The notes beneath the pieces are model-generated. The model was not told where the DNA came from. It did no database searches and saw only the letters and a program-made list of their open reading frames with translations. Of a stretch of DNA of 64,000 bases, positions 44,438 to 56,273 are shown piece by piece. Every line of letters starts with the position of its first letter. Within the stretch, counting starts at the first letter, position 1. The position numbers and the translations under genes are program-made. The stretch covers positions 182,372,034-182,436,033 of the forward strand of contig NC_068939.1 of NCBI RefSeq assembly GCF_016801865.2. The letters run 5' to 3'. This DNA is from Culex pipiens pallens (lineage: Eukaryota; Arthropoda; Insecta; Diptera; Culicidae).

Positions 44438-45500
44438 TTTTTTTTTCAAAAATAATAAACCAGCGGCAGATATTTTGACCATATTTCTCTGTGGCTCAAA
44501 AGTTGCAGGGTTCTGTTTCCTAAAACATATAAAAAATAAAGATAAAAAATACTAATTTGGGGAAATTCAGATTTTGTGAAAAAAAGTTAATTAAAAAATC
44601 GGCGTTTTTTTTTCCTTGTACCTATTTTTTTCTCGATAGTTTTCAACAATACCTACAACTTTTTTGAAGACAACAAATGGATCATGAAATTTACTTCGAT
44701 AGCCGGGGTGTCATGATCTTTTCAATGAACATGATTTTGAATTGGAAAACGGAATACATTTTCTGATTCTTTGGACAATTTTTCACTAGGAGATGGTTAA
44801 ATAAGTTTGTAAATAATAAATAATATGTGTTTTTGAAACACAATAAAAAAAATCTCCAAATTTATAGGCAATTTCAGCTCAACAAATTTCAAGTAAAATG
44901 TAAAAACTTTTGATTCGTACTTCGAATTCAGTATAAAATGCAATATAAAAGGATAATTTTATAAACAAAACATGTTTTTAAAAATATCAGGCAAAATTCC
45001 GACTATTTGACAATTTTACCTAAAATGTATATGTATTTTGTTTAAAAGCTTATAAACTTAGTAAACTAAATACAAACCTTAATTTTTTTCTTAAAATCTA
45101 TAACAGCTACTTTAGTGATGGTACATTAAACGTACAAATAAAGTTTTAACATCTTAAATATGATTTTAACAAGAAAAACTATGACTATCACAGTTCCCCC
45201 GGAATTTAAACTAAGAATTTTTAACGTAACTGTTTTTCTAAACACTATTGAAAAAACTTTTTTTTTTTTTTAAAAATAGTGCATGGACTTTCTGTGGCCT
45301 GTGGTCACCCCGGTTTACGGTACCATTTTTGTATAGACAGCTGCCAATTTTTTTGGGAGACTTGTATGGGTGAACCAATGACACAAAATAGCTTCTTGGG
45401 TCATATGGAAGGCCCAAAATTTGAGCCAGAAAAAAAAAAATACAAATAAAATCAATTTCCAGTTTTGATTGAGAACTGCTCAGTTGTAGAGCAGACCAAA
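44438..45500. repeat. AT-rich dispersed repeat copies
   Basis: 44438-44700 matches the reverse complement of 43380-43500 ('tttctctgtggctcaaaagt', 'caacaatacctacaact'). 45290-45500 repeats the 'gtatagacagctgccaat' and 'gacttgtatgggtgaacca' blocks seen at 43170-43240 and at 285-655. No genes. Confidence 0.55.
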
Positions 45501-45886
45501 ACAAAATGATTTATAAACATTATATATTATATGAGTTATCGAAAGTTTTAAGATTTTTCAGCATGTTTAGCATTTTTAGCACATTTAGCAGTTTTTCAAA
45601 GTTTTAACCCCTTAAACTCAGTTGTATGCTTTTAAAAATATTTTTTAAAGAAAAAATCAGCAAACTTTGAATGAAAATGGCACTTTGATGTGGTTCGTGC
45701 ATTTCTAGAATGACAGGGTTTTTTTTGCTTAAATTTTTTTTTCAATCGTACCGAGATACAGTTTGCCAAAGAAAACTACACAAGAAAAACGAGATTTTCT
45801 CTAGATCACCAAAATAGCTTTGAATTTTTTTCGATAGCTTTGTAAATATTCATGCGATTTTCAATGATAAGAGAATAAAGTATTGT

Positions 45887-46115
45887 AAAATTTTCCAAGC
45901 TTTCGAATAGAAATATTGAAAAAAAAGTTTGTTGGCTATTGATTATTTTAAATTCCGATAAAAAAGTAGTTTTTAGAGTAAAATTATGAAATCGTGAAAT
46001 TTTCCAAGCTTTCGAATAAAAATATAAAAAAAGTGTTTTGTCTATTTGTTATTTTGTTTGATCCATTTTTTAAAGTCGAATAAAAAAGTAGTTTTTTAGA
46101 GTGAAATCATGCAAA
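45887..46115. repeat. Diverged tandem duplication, ~115-bp period
   Basis: TTTTCCAAGCTTTCGAATA is present near 45891 and 46006, each followed by 'aaatat(tg)aaaaaaagt', a 'gtctatt/ggctatt' block and AAAAAAGTAGTTTTTAGAGT. Non-coding. Confidence 0.75.
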
Positions 46116-48519
46116 TATTTTCTTGAAATCAGTTTTTTTGAACATTTCTAAAGACAATAATTATAAAAATTTGTTCTAATTTTTTACAGTTTTTATCTGT
46201 TTTGAACTACATTATTTTCGACACGTTCAAAACAACCTTTAATTTCCGAACAAGTTTTTCTCAAAAAACCTTTCCGGCTACACTAAAATAAAACTACTAC
46301 AATATAATCTGTAGAATTGATTGAGGGTTAATTAAAAAAAATCATCCATCTTTTTTTTAATTTTTCAAAGCCGCTCATACTTGGTTAGGACAAGCCGGCC
46401 TTATGTAATAAAGGACGTGTTCAGTCATGTGTGCTATGGAAACTCCAGGCCAATGGAGCACTCGATTCGAGTGGTAGAAAAGACAGTTCTCCCATAAGGA
46501 ATACATTGTAGAAAAAAGCAAAAACTGCTCGAATAGAAATGCTCCATTGTAGGCCTTTCACATTTTTTAGTTCTGAATATCATATGGAATCAGCAGTACG
46601 CTTGGCCTTTGCAAGCAGATGATCATGGTTATTTTTTCAAAGTTTAAAATTTTAAAAAAGTTAGTTGTCTTATAATTTATGGTAACTTACAAAAAAGAAA
46701 AACAAAATATAGAAAAAGTTTAGTTTTCGTCCCGTTAAGACAACAGACCATGAAATTATGATTTCAAATTTTCAGGTGGCTGAAGCTAAATTTCCAAATA
46801 TAATGGATAGCTTCGGATAATCAAAACTTCGGATTAAAGAGGCTTCGAATTGTCCAGTCTGGACTAGAAATAGTCAAGACAAAATTTTACACGATTCATT
46901 TGTAGAGAATAAATTTCATTCAAATAAATTGTGCATTTTCGGAAATATATTTTTTTAATTAAGGGAGATAGAGTTTTCCCCTAATGGTCAATTGCTCTGC
47001 TCAAGGGTTTAGTTTTTTTTCAGGAGTCTACAAAAATTCAACTGTAATTCCCAGCAAGTACCGCTCAACAATTTGCCGAAAAAGGTTCACCAACTGTTGA
47101 AACATATCCGTTTACCTCCCCTAAACACCCCCTCCCGAAACATAACCGTCAGACTCAAATGGTTTGGCTGAAGGACGCACACCGAAATGAATATTATTTT
47201 CTTATCCTCATAAATACCCATGTTTATGTTTCGACATTCCGTCCCACCAACGATGGGGGATGTGTCGCTTTGCTGGAGTCTCCTCTGGAAATGTGGGTGG
47301 AGGCGAGGTGGGGTAAAATGGGATGGGCGGGTGCAACCTAGCAAGAAATGTGTCTGAGGACTGGGACAAGGTGGATTATGATACGCCTCATTATTTTTAA
47401 TGAATATTACGCAGAGATTTTGTTTTTTTTGCGGTGGAGCAGAAAAGAAGATGCTGGGAGATTCTTCCCGTGATTGAATGTGAGCGCGTGAGGTGGGTGG
47501 GAGGGATGGGGGTAAGCGGGGTTGAACAGATGGGATGGCGTCAGAGATGAATGATGATAATCGCATAAAATGATAACATGGGAATAAGATGAACAATTGT
47601 GGAGGGATGGGCGGTTGAGGAGGAGTGCGCCCTGGGTGTAATCCGATTCTGTCGTCTTGATGAAGGGCTGGTTCAAGGGTGGGCTTTATTCCAGCTGGGA
47701 AAATGTCGTTACTAATAAGCAGACTCTCTTAAGGGGGGAAGGGACGAAGACAATGCTGGCTCCAGTAGAAAAGGACAAGTTTGTTTTGTTTGGAGTTTTA
47801 ATTTGCTCTACTTGCATGAAACAATGGAAGGGCAGGATCATTAGGATAGTTTTTAATTAATCCGATTTTAATTGAAAACAAAAGTACCACTTGCTGGGGG
47901 AGGATTTGGCATTATCTTTTTTAGAGAAAATTATTATTTGGAAAAGATTTCTGCATTTTTCCTGGAATTCCTTTTTGCCAGACAATCTAAAATTGGTCCA
48001 AATAATTATAGGGTTCCATTACGTAAAGGTACAGCTAAACAAAAAGAGTAACAATACCAATTAGGTCAACATACAATTACATCTGTAAGCCATATCAATC
48101 CACTCCAGACAAGAATGAAACACAAAAAAAGAACAAACTTTCCCTGAATTATTAACCACACCATTTTCAGCGAATACTTTCCCTTTTCCGATCATCCCAC
48201 TCACTTTCCCCGCCACGATACTACTCTCCAATTGAAACCACCCCCGAAAAAAAGGGCCTGCCAAAGCTGGTTAAGGGTTCCGATGATGGCACTGCCGGCA
48301 ATTCTGTGATTAAGAGAATAACAACAAAAGCGAGATCGGCTAAGCGACTTTCGGGGAAAAAGAGGGCTTTGAATATTTAACCGGAAAACCCTTTCCAAAA
48401 GGAGCGCCGCTTTTTTCTTCTCTTGGTTTCAGTGTCCCACGTGGCGGTTGTTTGCTCGGTTTTGTTATCCTTGGCTTTCATTTTCTGTGACTCGTGTTAC
48501 ACTACGGTTGCGTTGACCC
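46116..48519. other. Non-coding DNA up to the assembly gap
   Basis: The AT-rich left part grades into more complex sequence. 47087-47596 has a 169-codon minus-strand frame opposite a purine-rich plus strand. It is Pro/Ser-rich by composition, overlaps other frames and has no domain, so it is not called as a gene. Confidence 0.35.
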
Positions 48520-48619
48520 NNNNNNNNNNNNNNNNNNNNNNNNNNNNNNNNNNNNNNNNNNNNNNNNNNNNNNNNNNNNNNNNNNNNNNNNNNNNNNNNN
48601 NNNNNNNNNNNNNNNNNNN
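48520..48619. other. 100-N assembly gap flanked by a 15-bp repeat
   Basis: Exactly 100 N. CGGTTGCGTTGACCC immediately precedes the gap (48505-48519) and immediately follows it (48620-48634). This suggests two overlapping contig ends joined with a standard-size spacer, so the true gap may be zero or negative. Confidence 0.9.
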
Positions 48620-48634
48620 CGGTTGCGTTGACCC

Positions 48635-50586
48635 ATCCCCCAAACCCACTAGAAAAAAAGAGTTTTCCCGCGACCAACCGACGACGAATTAAATTTTCAT
48701 CTCGAACCACGCTCCGAAACGTGGAAGGTTTCAATAAAGATAACGAGTTTTTTTTTTGTTTCGCCGATTCTCACAGTCTGTCCTGGTCTAACAAGAGACA
48801 GAACAAAAAAAGTGCAGAGTAGCAGATTTGAGTCAACTTTTCCAAATTGATCGGAGATTTGATGAACTTGACATTCTGCCGTTTGGCTGATACTTTCGTT
48901 TGGGGAGCAGTTCACGAACTGATTTTGGCTGGAGCTGGTGGGAGCCGGAAAATTGAACGCTCTTCCCACCTTGGTTCTCGGTGGGATTTACTCGTGCACT
49001 GAACTGTGTGAACTGGAAAAGCTTGCGAGTGGTGTAAGAGAGTGAGATCCGGGAAAGTGAGAGTGAGTGAAACGGTTTGTGGTGCTGCATTTTCCAGTGC
49101 TCATTTTATGATGGTGAAGTTTTAGTTTTTTTTCTGGCAGATGCAGTTCATTGACAAAGAAATTTTTGTTTGTGTTAAAACGTGATTTTTGTTACACTCA
49201 TTTTAGTATTATAAAATCCTGTACCTTTCTTTAGTAAGAAAGGCAAAACTACAAGACTTTAGATATAATTTTGGATTCATCCCATAAAGTACTAATCAAG
49301 TACTAATACAAAGTAATTCACATCTTAGTGTGACTATTTTTACAATTTTTACATTTTTTACAATTATAATGTTGCTCAATTTGGTTCTTAAGTTCAACAA
49401 TTTTGGAATAAGAAGACAACAAATTTCTTGGTTGCTTTGCGCCCTTAACATTCAATTATTACCTTAATAAGCAGTTTAAAAAAATAAACTGAGCAATTAA
49501 TGTTTCATACCGTTGTAATACGCAAAATAGCATACAGAAAAATTCCCAAAACTGGCAAGACTCGATTTGTAGGGATTTAAAGGCATTTAATAACAACACA
49601 TGTTGAAACTAATTTGTAGAACGTTTTTTTATTGGCGATTTCAGTAGTTATAGCAGATTATGTTTTTTTTAAAATAATTAAGATAATTCAAATTGACACA
49701 AGCAATAGAGTTCATTGTTGAGTAATTCTCTATAATTTTTAATTTTTTACTTGATTTTTCATTTTGTATTTTTAGATTTGAATAAAACTTATTCCATGCA
49801 TTCCCTTTGTCAAAAGAAGCTATTTTGCATCGTTAGTTTTGGTCATAGAAGGCTTCATGCAATATTGAAAAATATTTTCTTGAGAAAGACTTTCTTATCG
49901 ATTTGGTGTCTTCGGCAAAGTTTAGCTATGATCAGGAATGTTTAGAAAAAAACGCTACACGCATAAATAATTGCCAATTTATTTTAGACTTTTTATCACT
50001 AAAAGTTGAATTCTGAAATATGTTTTCTTTTGAAATAAAAAAAAAACTATATGAGGCAAAAACACATGTGCAGAAATATTATTGTTTTATTTTGTTTGTT
50101 ATTTATCGGACTGCTGGTTGCTGAGATAAGGCTTCCTAGAGCTTCAATTTTGTGAAAATAAGTTTGTCTTGGTGTCATATAATTAGCCTTATTTTTCAAT
50201 TCGGGATATCTCGGAAACTGTTGGTTCGATTTTCAATGTTAAAAAATGAAACTTTTGTAAGAAATGTCTGCTTATTTAATTATTTTAAAACAAAATAAAA
50301 AAAAATGCAGATTTGACAAAAATTGTCGCCGTTTTTTACACCACCCTGTTTTGGAAAGGGCCACCCTAATCGCCAAACAACATAATACGGGTCTTATTAT
50401 TTTGGCCATGGTACACCCAAGCCAAATTGGATCCCTTTATTTATATTTATATTTGTTTGACGTGGAAACACTGTATAATAAGAAAAGTCGTTGCGAAAAT
50501 GTGATTTGCCAAAAAATATATTTTTTTGTAAAATAATTGGCAAGGACCACCCTATTTATATTTTGTGGTTTGACGTGGAATCACTG
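48635..50586. other. Non-coding DNA with dispersed repeat copy
   Basis: 48635-49100 is more complex, but no exon is supported. 49222-49250 contains the short palindrome CCTTTCTTTAGTAAGAAAGG. 49790-50010 is another copy of the 285-655-type repeat ('aagctattttgcatcgttag', 'ttcggcaaag'). Confidence 0.4.
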
Positions 50587-51290
50587 CACAGTGGTCCAGA
50601 TCGCAAAATTAAGTGGAAAAGGGATTTTTCGAAAAATTGTGAAGTTTTGGAGCTTTGGCGTATTTAGAAGAGTTGTTGCATATGGAAAGAGGCAACTTTT
50701 GGTTGGGTTGAAAATAAGGGTGGTTCACTATTAGGGTGATTTTGAAAATCAGACTTTTCAGGAATATTTTTGGGATTTTTTTTGTCATCTAAAAAGTTGT
50801 TGGGCTTGCCAATCCAAGCAACTTTGTCGAAGACACTAAAATTTTATCTCGTAATCTACGCCTTCTACAACCAAATTTGGACTTAAGGGTCAACAGTTAC
50901 AGGCATTTTAAGGTAAAAAAGATGCAAATTTAAAAATTAAATATCTCGAAAAGGTGCAAGCCAAATTTAAAGCACCAGGTTGCATTTGAAAGAGGAGATC
51001 CAGTACTTCAAATGCTGAATAAATCTCAGGGGTGTTTTTCTTTAAACTTGAGATATCTCATTTGAAAAAGTTTCATTTTCAAGGGAAAACCATATGGGAC
51101 CACCCTAACAAAATTCGAAAATTTTTCAAATATATGTTATTCCATGTAATTTTGCCCGCTGAATCTGAATCTGCCCTCAGAATTGATCCAAAGTGCCAAA
51201 AAATCGATTTTTGGGCATATTTTGGGTTTCCATGTAATTTTATCATTTAATCATTGGTGCATTTTTTTTCTTATTAGGGCAATGTTGTGT
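50587..51290 (+). repeat. Dispersed repeat starting CAGTGGTCCAGATCGC, copy 1
   Basis: Aligns in the same orientation with 63071-63568: CAGTGGNCCAGATCGCAAAA, 'gaagttttggag', 'agaagagttgttgca', 'gcaacttttggtt', 'agggtggttca', 'ttttcaggaat', 'gggcttgccaat', 'aggtgtttttctt'. The family is unnamed here and has no coding capacity. Confidence 0.7.
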
Positions 51291-53751
51291 AAAAGCCATT
51301 TTTAAATGATCTACTGAAAGTTTCAGAATGTGTACTGAATGTTTAAATCAACACATCCCAATCGGTTGGAAACGAGTTTTCAGTATGGTGTTTGATCTTG
51401 ATCTTGAAAATTATTAATTAAGATACCCATTTTTTTAGTTTAGAAATCTAAAAATATTATGAATAATGGTCACCCTAAGTTTACCCGGGAGATGAAACCT
51501 TAGAATAATTAGTATAATAAAATTGGAATTTAATTATACTACTTAAGCTTAAAAACTGATTTATGAAAACGAAATATTTTTTATTATTCAGCGTTAATAA
51601 TAAGTCTATAAATGTGGTACAAATTTTTTTTGCTTTCCATTAATATGGAATAAAAGTTATTGTAGAGCATGGTTGAAAAGTTTATGCGATGTAATATTAG
51701 CATAACATGATTTAAAAAATATAAATTCAAAACCTATTTCAGTTTAATATAACCTTCCTGAAGGAAACTGGGAATACTTAATTTATTTGTATATCAACCT
51801 AAATGCAAACTTTCAACAATCTGCTCAATAATGCCTTAAAGGGATATCACTGAAAGAGTTCCATAACCGCCCTGGCCACTGCCATCGTACGTTACCACGG
51901 CAGCAGTACCACCTCTCCGGTGTCACAGGTCACTTAACACCGATTTTCCCTCCGGGCACTGTCCACACTGTCCAAGTCAGTCACCGACACAGCAGGTTAA
52001 GGGTAGAAAAGAGTGTAAATGCAAAGAATCTGCGAAAAGAAAATCGCATTTCACTTTGTTTGCCGAATGACCAAGCGAAAATCTCCTCCAAAACGTGCCT
52101 TCCATTTACTTTAAATGGTCTAAGCGGATTCGGTGCTGCTGGGGGAAAACTGAAACCGTTCGACTGTCGGTCCACCACTAACCACATTACCGCCGCCAAG
52201 TGTAACGGCGAAGCCGTGAGCAGTGCGTAACGATCACCTTTAACTTCTTCGAGGTTACGCTTACAGACAATTAGTGAGCCTGGGCCTGGAAGCGGTAATG
52301 CCATTAGCGGGAACTTTAGCCCAGTTTTGCTTAGAGGCTTAGTGCAAGAAGGGGAATTTCCGCCGAGGTTTTTTTTTCCTTTGGGGCACTTTGCTGAGAA
52401 AAAGTTATTGTGGTTCGATTTGAATCACGTGTGGTAAGATTCCCCCCCTCTCCATATTGTCGTACGTCTTGCGAGGTTCGAAAATCCTCGCGTAGAGTGG
52501 CTTAGGGTTCAGCGTAGCTGAATTGCCATTATCCTCTTTCTCTGTTGGACCTTCGGGCCAACGGTAACAATAACTTTAGAGCGAAGACGCCACCATCACG
52601 GTTGGTGTCCTTCTTTGGCTAAGCTCGGCGCCCCAAGTCACTACCCACGTATAAAGGCAAGAGGTAAGTATCGTAAAACCTTTTCTTCACACGCAATCCA
52701 ATTACTTATTCAAGCGTTCGACATCGACACTTTATGCCTGACTGCACATAGCTCGGCTCGGCGTTTCTGCAGCAGAATCTACCATCTGGTGTCTTGCAAA
52801 ACCGACATGAAGGCCATTCAGGCTGGCTGTCTGCTGCGAGTGATGGCCGGGACAGGTGGACTTCCGTCGGTTCGTGTGCCATTGTGGCGCCGCTAGAGCC
52901 CGGTGAATGTCATAATATAAGACGTCTGCTTCTTCGAGGGTGCGAAATTGCTATATTCTGTGATGTTCTGTAGAATCGGCTTTCAATGGTTTCAAAAGTG
53001 ATTTTATGTATGTAGTTTTTTTTTGTTAATGCAGAATTAATTTCCTCTGAAACTCTAAAATAATTAAGATAGATTGTGAAACAAAACCAATTTATCATTT
53101 CAATCAATATCTCTAAAAATCTAATCTATTCTAAATTGGAGCGAACATGTGAACATATTCTCGGAACGCTCTAGGTTATACTCCCGTACAACATCTGATG
53201 ATAATTTTAATTAATTCAACTGACCGCCACCGAATTGAGCAGTTCATTCCCGGTGACAGAACTTTCACTCTGCTGAAAATGTGTACAACATATTCCAAAT
53301 AAACCAACCTACCCCATCCTCTTCCCTACAACCACCATAACCACAAATGCACATCGCAAAACCTACACCGAATTGGAGGACAAAAGCTAACTTGTGCGAT
53401 TTATTTTCCATATTCATGACAATTTCCAATCCCCATTCCCCCCTTCCCCCATTTTTCAAAGAAATGTCGGCAGGACCTCCACCTCTTCTAAAACCGCGCC
53501 AACCGAAAACACACGAGAGAGGGAGAGGGAATGAGATGTTGAGGGGGGAAATTTATGTTTCTTGCCTCGCTCGCACACACTGTATGCACGACTGATTTCG
53601 AAGAGCACTCTCACTTCAGGCATTTTTTCTGCTTTCTTCATTCTTCCAACAAAAGTGCCAAAGAGTTGCTTCATGCTCGTTCGATTCCATATTCAAATAG
53701 GGGATGACCCCTTAAGCGTCCAACAAGATTAAAAATCTTAAATCTCAATCC
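51291..53751. other. Mostly unique non-coding DNA
   Basis: 51850-52950 and 53150-53700 are of higher complexity and GC content than the flanks. The 93-codon frame at 52615-52896 (+) and the 107-codon frame at 51981-52304 (-) have no recognisable domain. They could hide conserved regulatory sequence, which cannot be judged without comparative data. Confidence 0.35.
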
Positions 53752-53758
53752 CAATCCA

Positions 53759-54151
53759 ATTCCAAATTCCAAATTCCAAATTCCAAATTCCAAATTCCAA
53801 ATTCCAAATTCCAAATTCCAACTTCCAACTTCCAACTTCCAACTTCCAACTTCCAACTTCCAACTTCCAACTTCCAACTTCCAACTTCCAACTTCCAACT
53901 TCCAACTTCCAACTTCCAACTTCCAACTTCCAACTTCCAACTTCCAACTTCCAACTTCCAACTTCCAACTTCCAACTTCCAACTTCCAACTTCCAACTTC
54001 CAACTTCCAACTTCCAACTTCCAACTTCCAACTTCCAACTTCCAACTTCCAACTTCCAACTTCCAACTTCCAACTTCCAACTTCCAACTTCCAACTTCCA
54101 ACTTCCAACTTCCAACTTCCAACTTCCAACTTCCAACTTCCAACTTCCAAA
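53759..54151. repeat. 7-bp tandem array, TTCCAAA then TTCCAAC (~56 copies)
   Basis: The left block has about 9 units of TTCCAAA, then about 46 nearly perfect units of TTCCAAC, and a final TTCCAAA. Because 21 bp is three units and seven codons, all three minus-strand frames read the same heptad (GSWKLEV) without stops. That creates three overlapping pseudo-ORFs of 132-166 codons. Confidence 0.95.
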
Positions 54152-56003
54152 TTAAAAAGTCGAGGACAGTTAATGGACCAAGCGAAGACACCAGCGCACG
54201 ACGGCTCCGTCTCCCATTTTTATCAATGAAAAGGAAGTGTCTCACTTTGGCTGCTGCTGTGCTGTGAACTGGATGGGAACGAGGTGGATATTTGCGGGTG
54301 GATTATGCTGCTTCGAATGCATGGAAATGTATGTATATGGTTGCATTAGGGTGTCCCATGCTGAGGTTCCGAAATTTACAAAGTCAAAAAAGCTGCAAAT
54401 TTATTCCTGCTTTGATGTGCAACAAAGGATGAGAGTAAATTAAGTCAAAATAGTCTCAATGTTTCTACAATAAATGCCAATAGTAAAAAAATGGGCCACC
54501 CTACCAAGAATGCCTAACCTCGAAAAGTGTGAGTATGAACAAGTTGAAAATGCAGCGAAGCATGGAATTTGTTTGAATATGCAAATAGTAGAAGAAGTTC
54601 TATTTTCCTCTATTTTGCTTCGATTGCACTTGTTTAGATTGAGGAATAAGCTATTCCGAAGCCCGGATTGAGCTGCATTACTCGAGATGATGATTGATGT
54701 ACTGATGTATGTTGTGGGAGTGTTACTGTGTACCAAAAGCAATAGCTTTATTCTATCGTAACAGGATATGGCATTGTATGACAGGATGAATGCACCGCAT
54801 GCCATTTAGATTGGAATTTTAGGAGAAATTGTTATACACACTATACAATGCCGAAATTTTACAGTTTGTAGGGATAAAATTGGATGGATCTAAAAGTACA
54901 ATGTCCCAAATTGGGCTTTTGACGCTACCGAATGTAAATCATTAAACATCATTTTAATTAGCATGAAATCAGATCGCGTCACTCGTGGTTCACAACGTGC
55001 CACGTCTAAATAAACCAATAGCACAAGGTAAAATAATATTACGTTTCACCGCACACGATAATAATAAAGTGCATTCTAGCGCACCTAACAAATTTCCGAA
55101 AATCCAAATCAATGGTGGGCGGTAAAACTTTTCAGTCACTATTTGTTGCATTTTCATTCTGATAATTTTGACATTTTGACTAAATTGATGTTGATTTTTG
55201 TTTCAAATGAGTATAACATAAAGTGCAATTAGCAGCTCGTAAGCACATAAGAAGATTCAATGCGTCCTGGAACCACCATACGTTTCCAGGGTAAGACAAA
55301 AGCAGGAAACCACGTGCTACCGAGTGGGCAAACAACAAATTTTAATTAAATAAATACTTGCACCAACTAAATCAGCTGCAGCAGCCGGAGGGAAACTTTT
55401 CAAGAGCTTTGGTGCAACCGACCGTGAAAATGTACGGAAATTGCTCTCAACTGCAGAGCAGCTCACAAGTTGTAATCGAGAGAAAAATAATCAATAAACC
55501 CTATTACAACGAACATCACGCCGAACTTTGAAACTCCGGAGGGGGCGGTGTGTTTTTGTGTTTGCGTTGGTGTGTACGTGTATGTAAAGTATACACAGAA
55601 ATTAAAACCAATTACCCACTTTTTCATCGAAATTTTGCTAGAGATGAGGAGCGGAGAAAATCGAATGCATCGTAGCAGATGAAAAATGCGCCCTTCGTGA
55701 AATCGAAACCACAAGCTTTGTGCAGAGCAAGGGCAGAACTGCTTCAATTAATTTTCACAGACCTCAACCGATTGGAATGGGGGAGCAACCAACCACTACG
55801 GCAGGTTCGTTGATGCAACTTTTCAGTTTGAAATAGGTATCGGTTAGAAAGATGGAGTAGGATTGAATCTGTAGTATTGGAAATACATTGATACATTGTT
55901 GAAATATATTGATGCGTTTTGTTTGAATCGTGGTTTGTTCCTCTGACTTTCCTTGCTTTGTGTATTTTCTACTTTTTTTTCTACTGTTACGATATGAACT
56001 TAT
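54152..56003. other. Mostly unique non-coding DNA
   Basis: No exon or element with clear ends was found. Frames up to 121 codons (54440-54805, minus) lack domain features. 54950-55800 has intermediate GC and could be intronic regulatory DNA. Confidence 0.35.
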
Positions 56004-56082
56004 CCAGAGCTTTTTTTGATTAGGTCCTATAAACATATGGAAGACAATAGCTTATTGGACCTTTTAAAAAAAAACTCAAGTT
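56004..56082. mobile_element. Short relative of the palindromic MITE at 2957
   Basis: CCAGAGCTTTTTTTGATTAG continues GTCCTATAAACATA and is mirrored by TTGGACCTTTTAAAAAAAAA followed by CTCAAG. The terminal motif matches 2957-3103 and 18431-19161, but the arms are shorter. Confidence 0.65.
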
Positions 56083-56273
56083 ATTATCTATAGAAGTTTC
56101 GAATATTTCCTGATTGCATTGAGTTCGTTTTCTTTTTATTTGGTTTTGTGTTTTTCCGTGGCCACTGCAAATAATTTTCAAATTTATGTCTATTAAAAAC
56201 CATCAACTTTTTTTTTTATGAAAAATTAAGTCTAATCAGCTAAAAACAATCTATTTTTTTAAAAAGCACTTTA

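Noticed and set aside
47087..47596. 169-codon minus-strand ORF
   Set aside because: Composition-driven (purine-rich opposite strand), overlaps other frames, no domain, no splice context.
53671..54245. Three overlapping minus-strand ORFs with a GSWKLEV heptad
   Set aside because: A 7-bp repeat yields the same heptad in all three frames. This is a reading artefact and not a coiled-coil or repeat protein.
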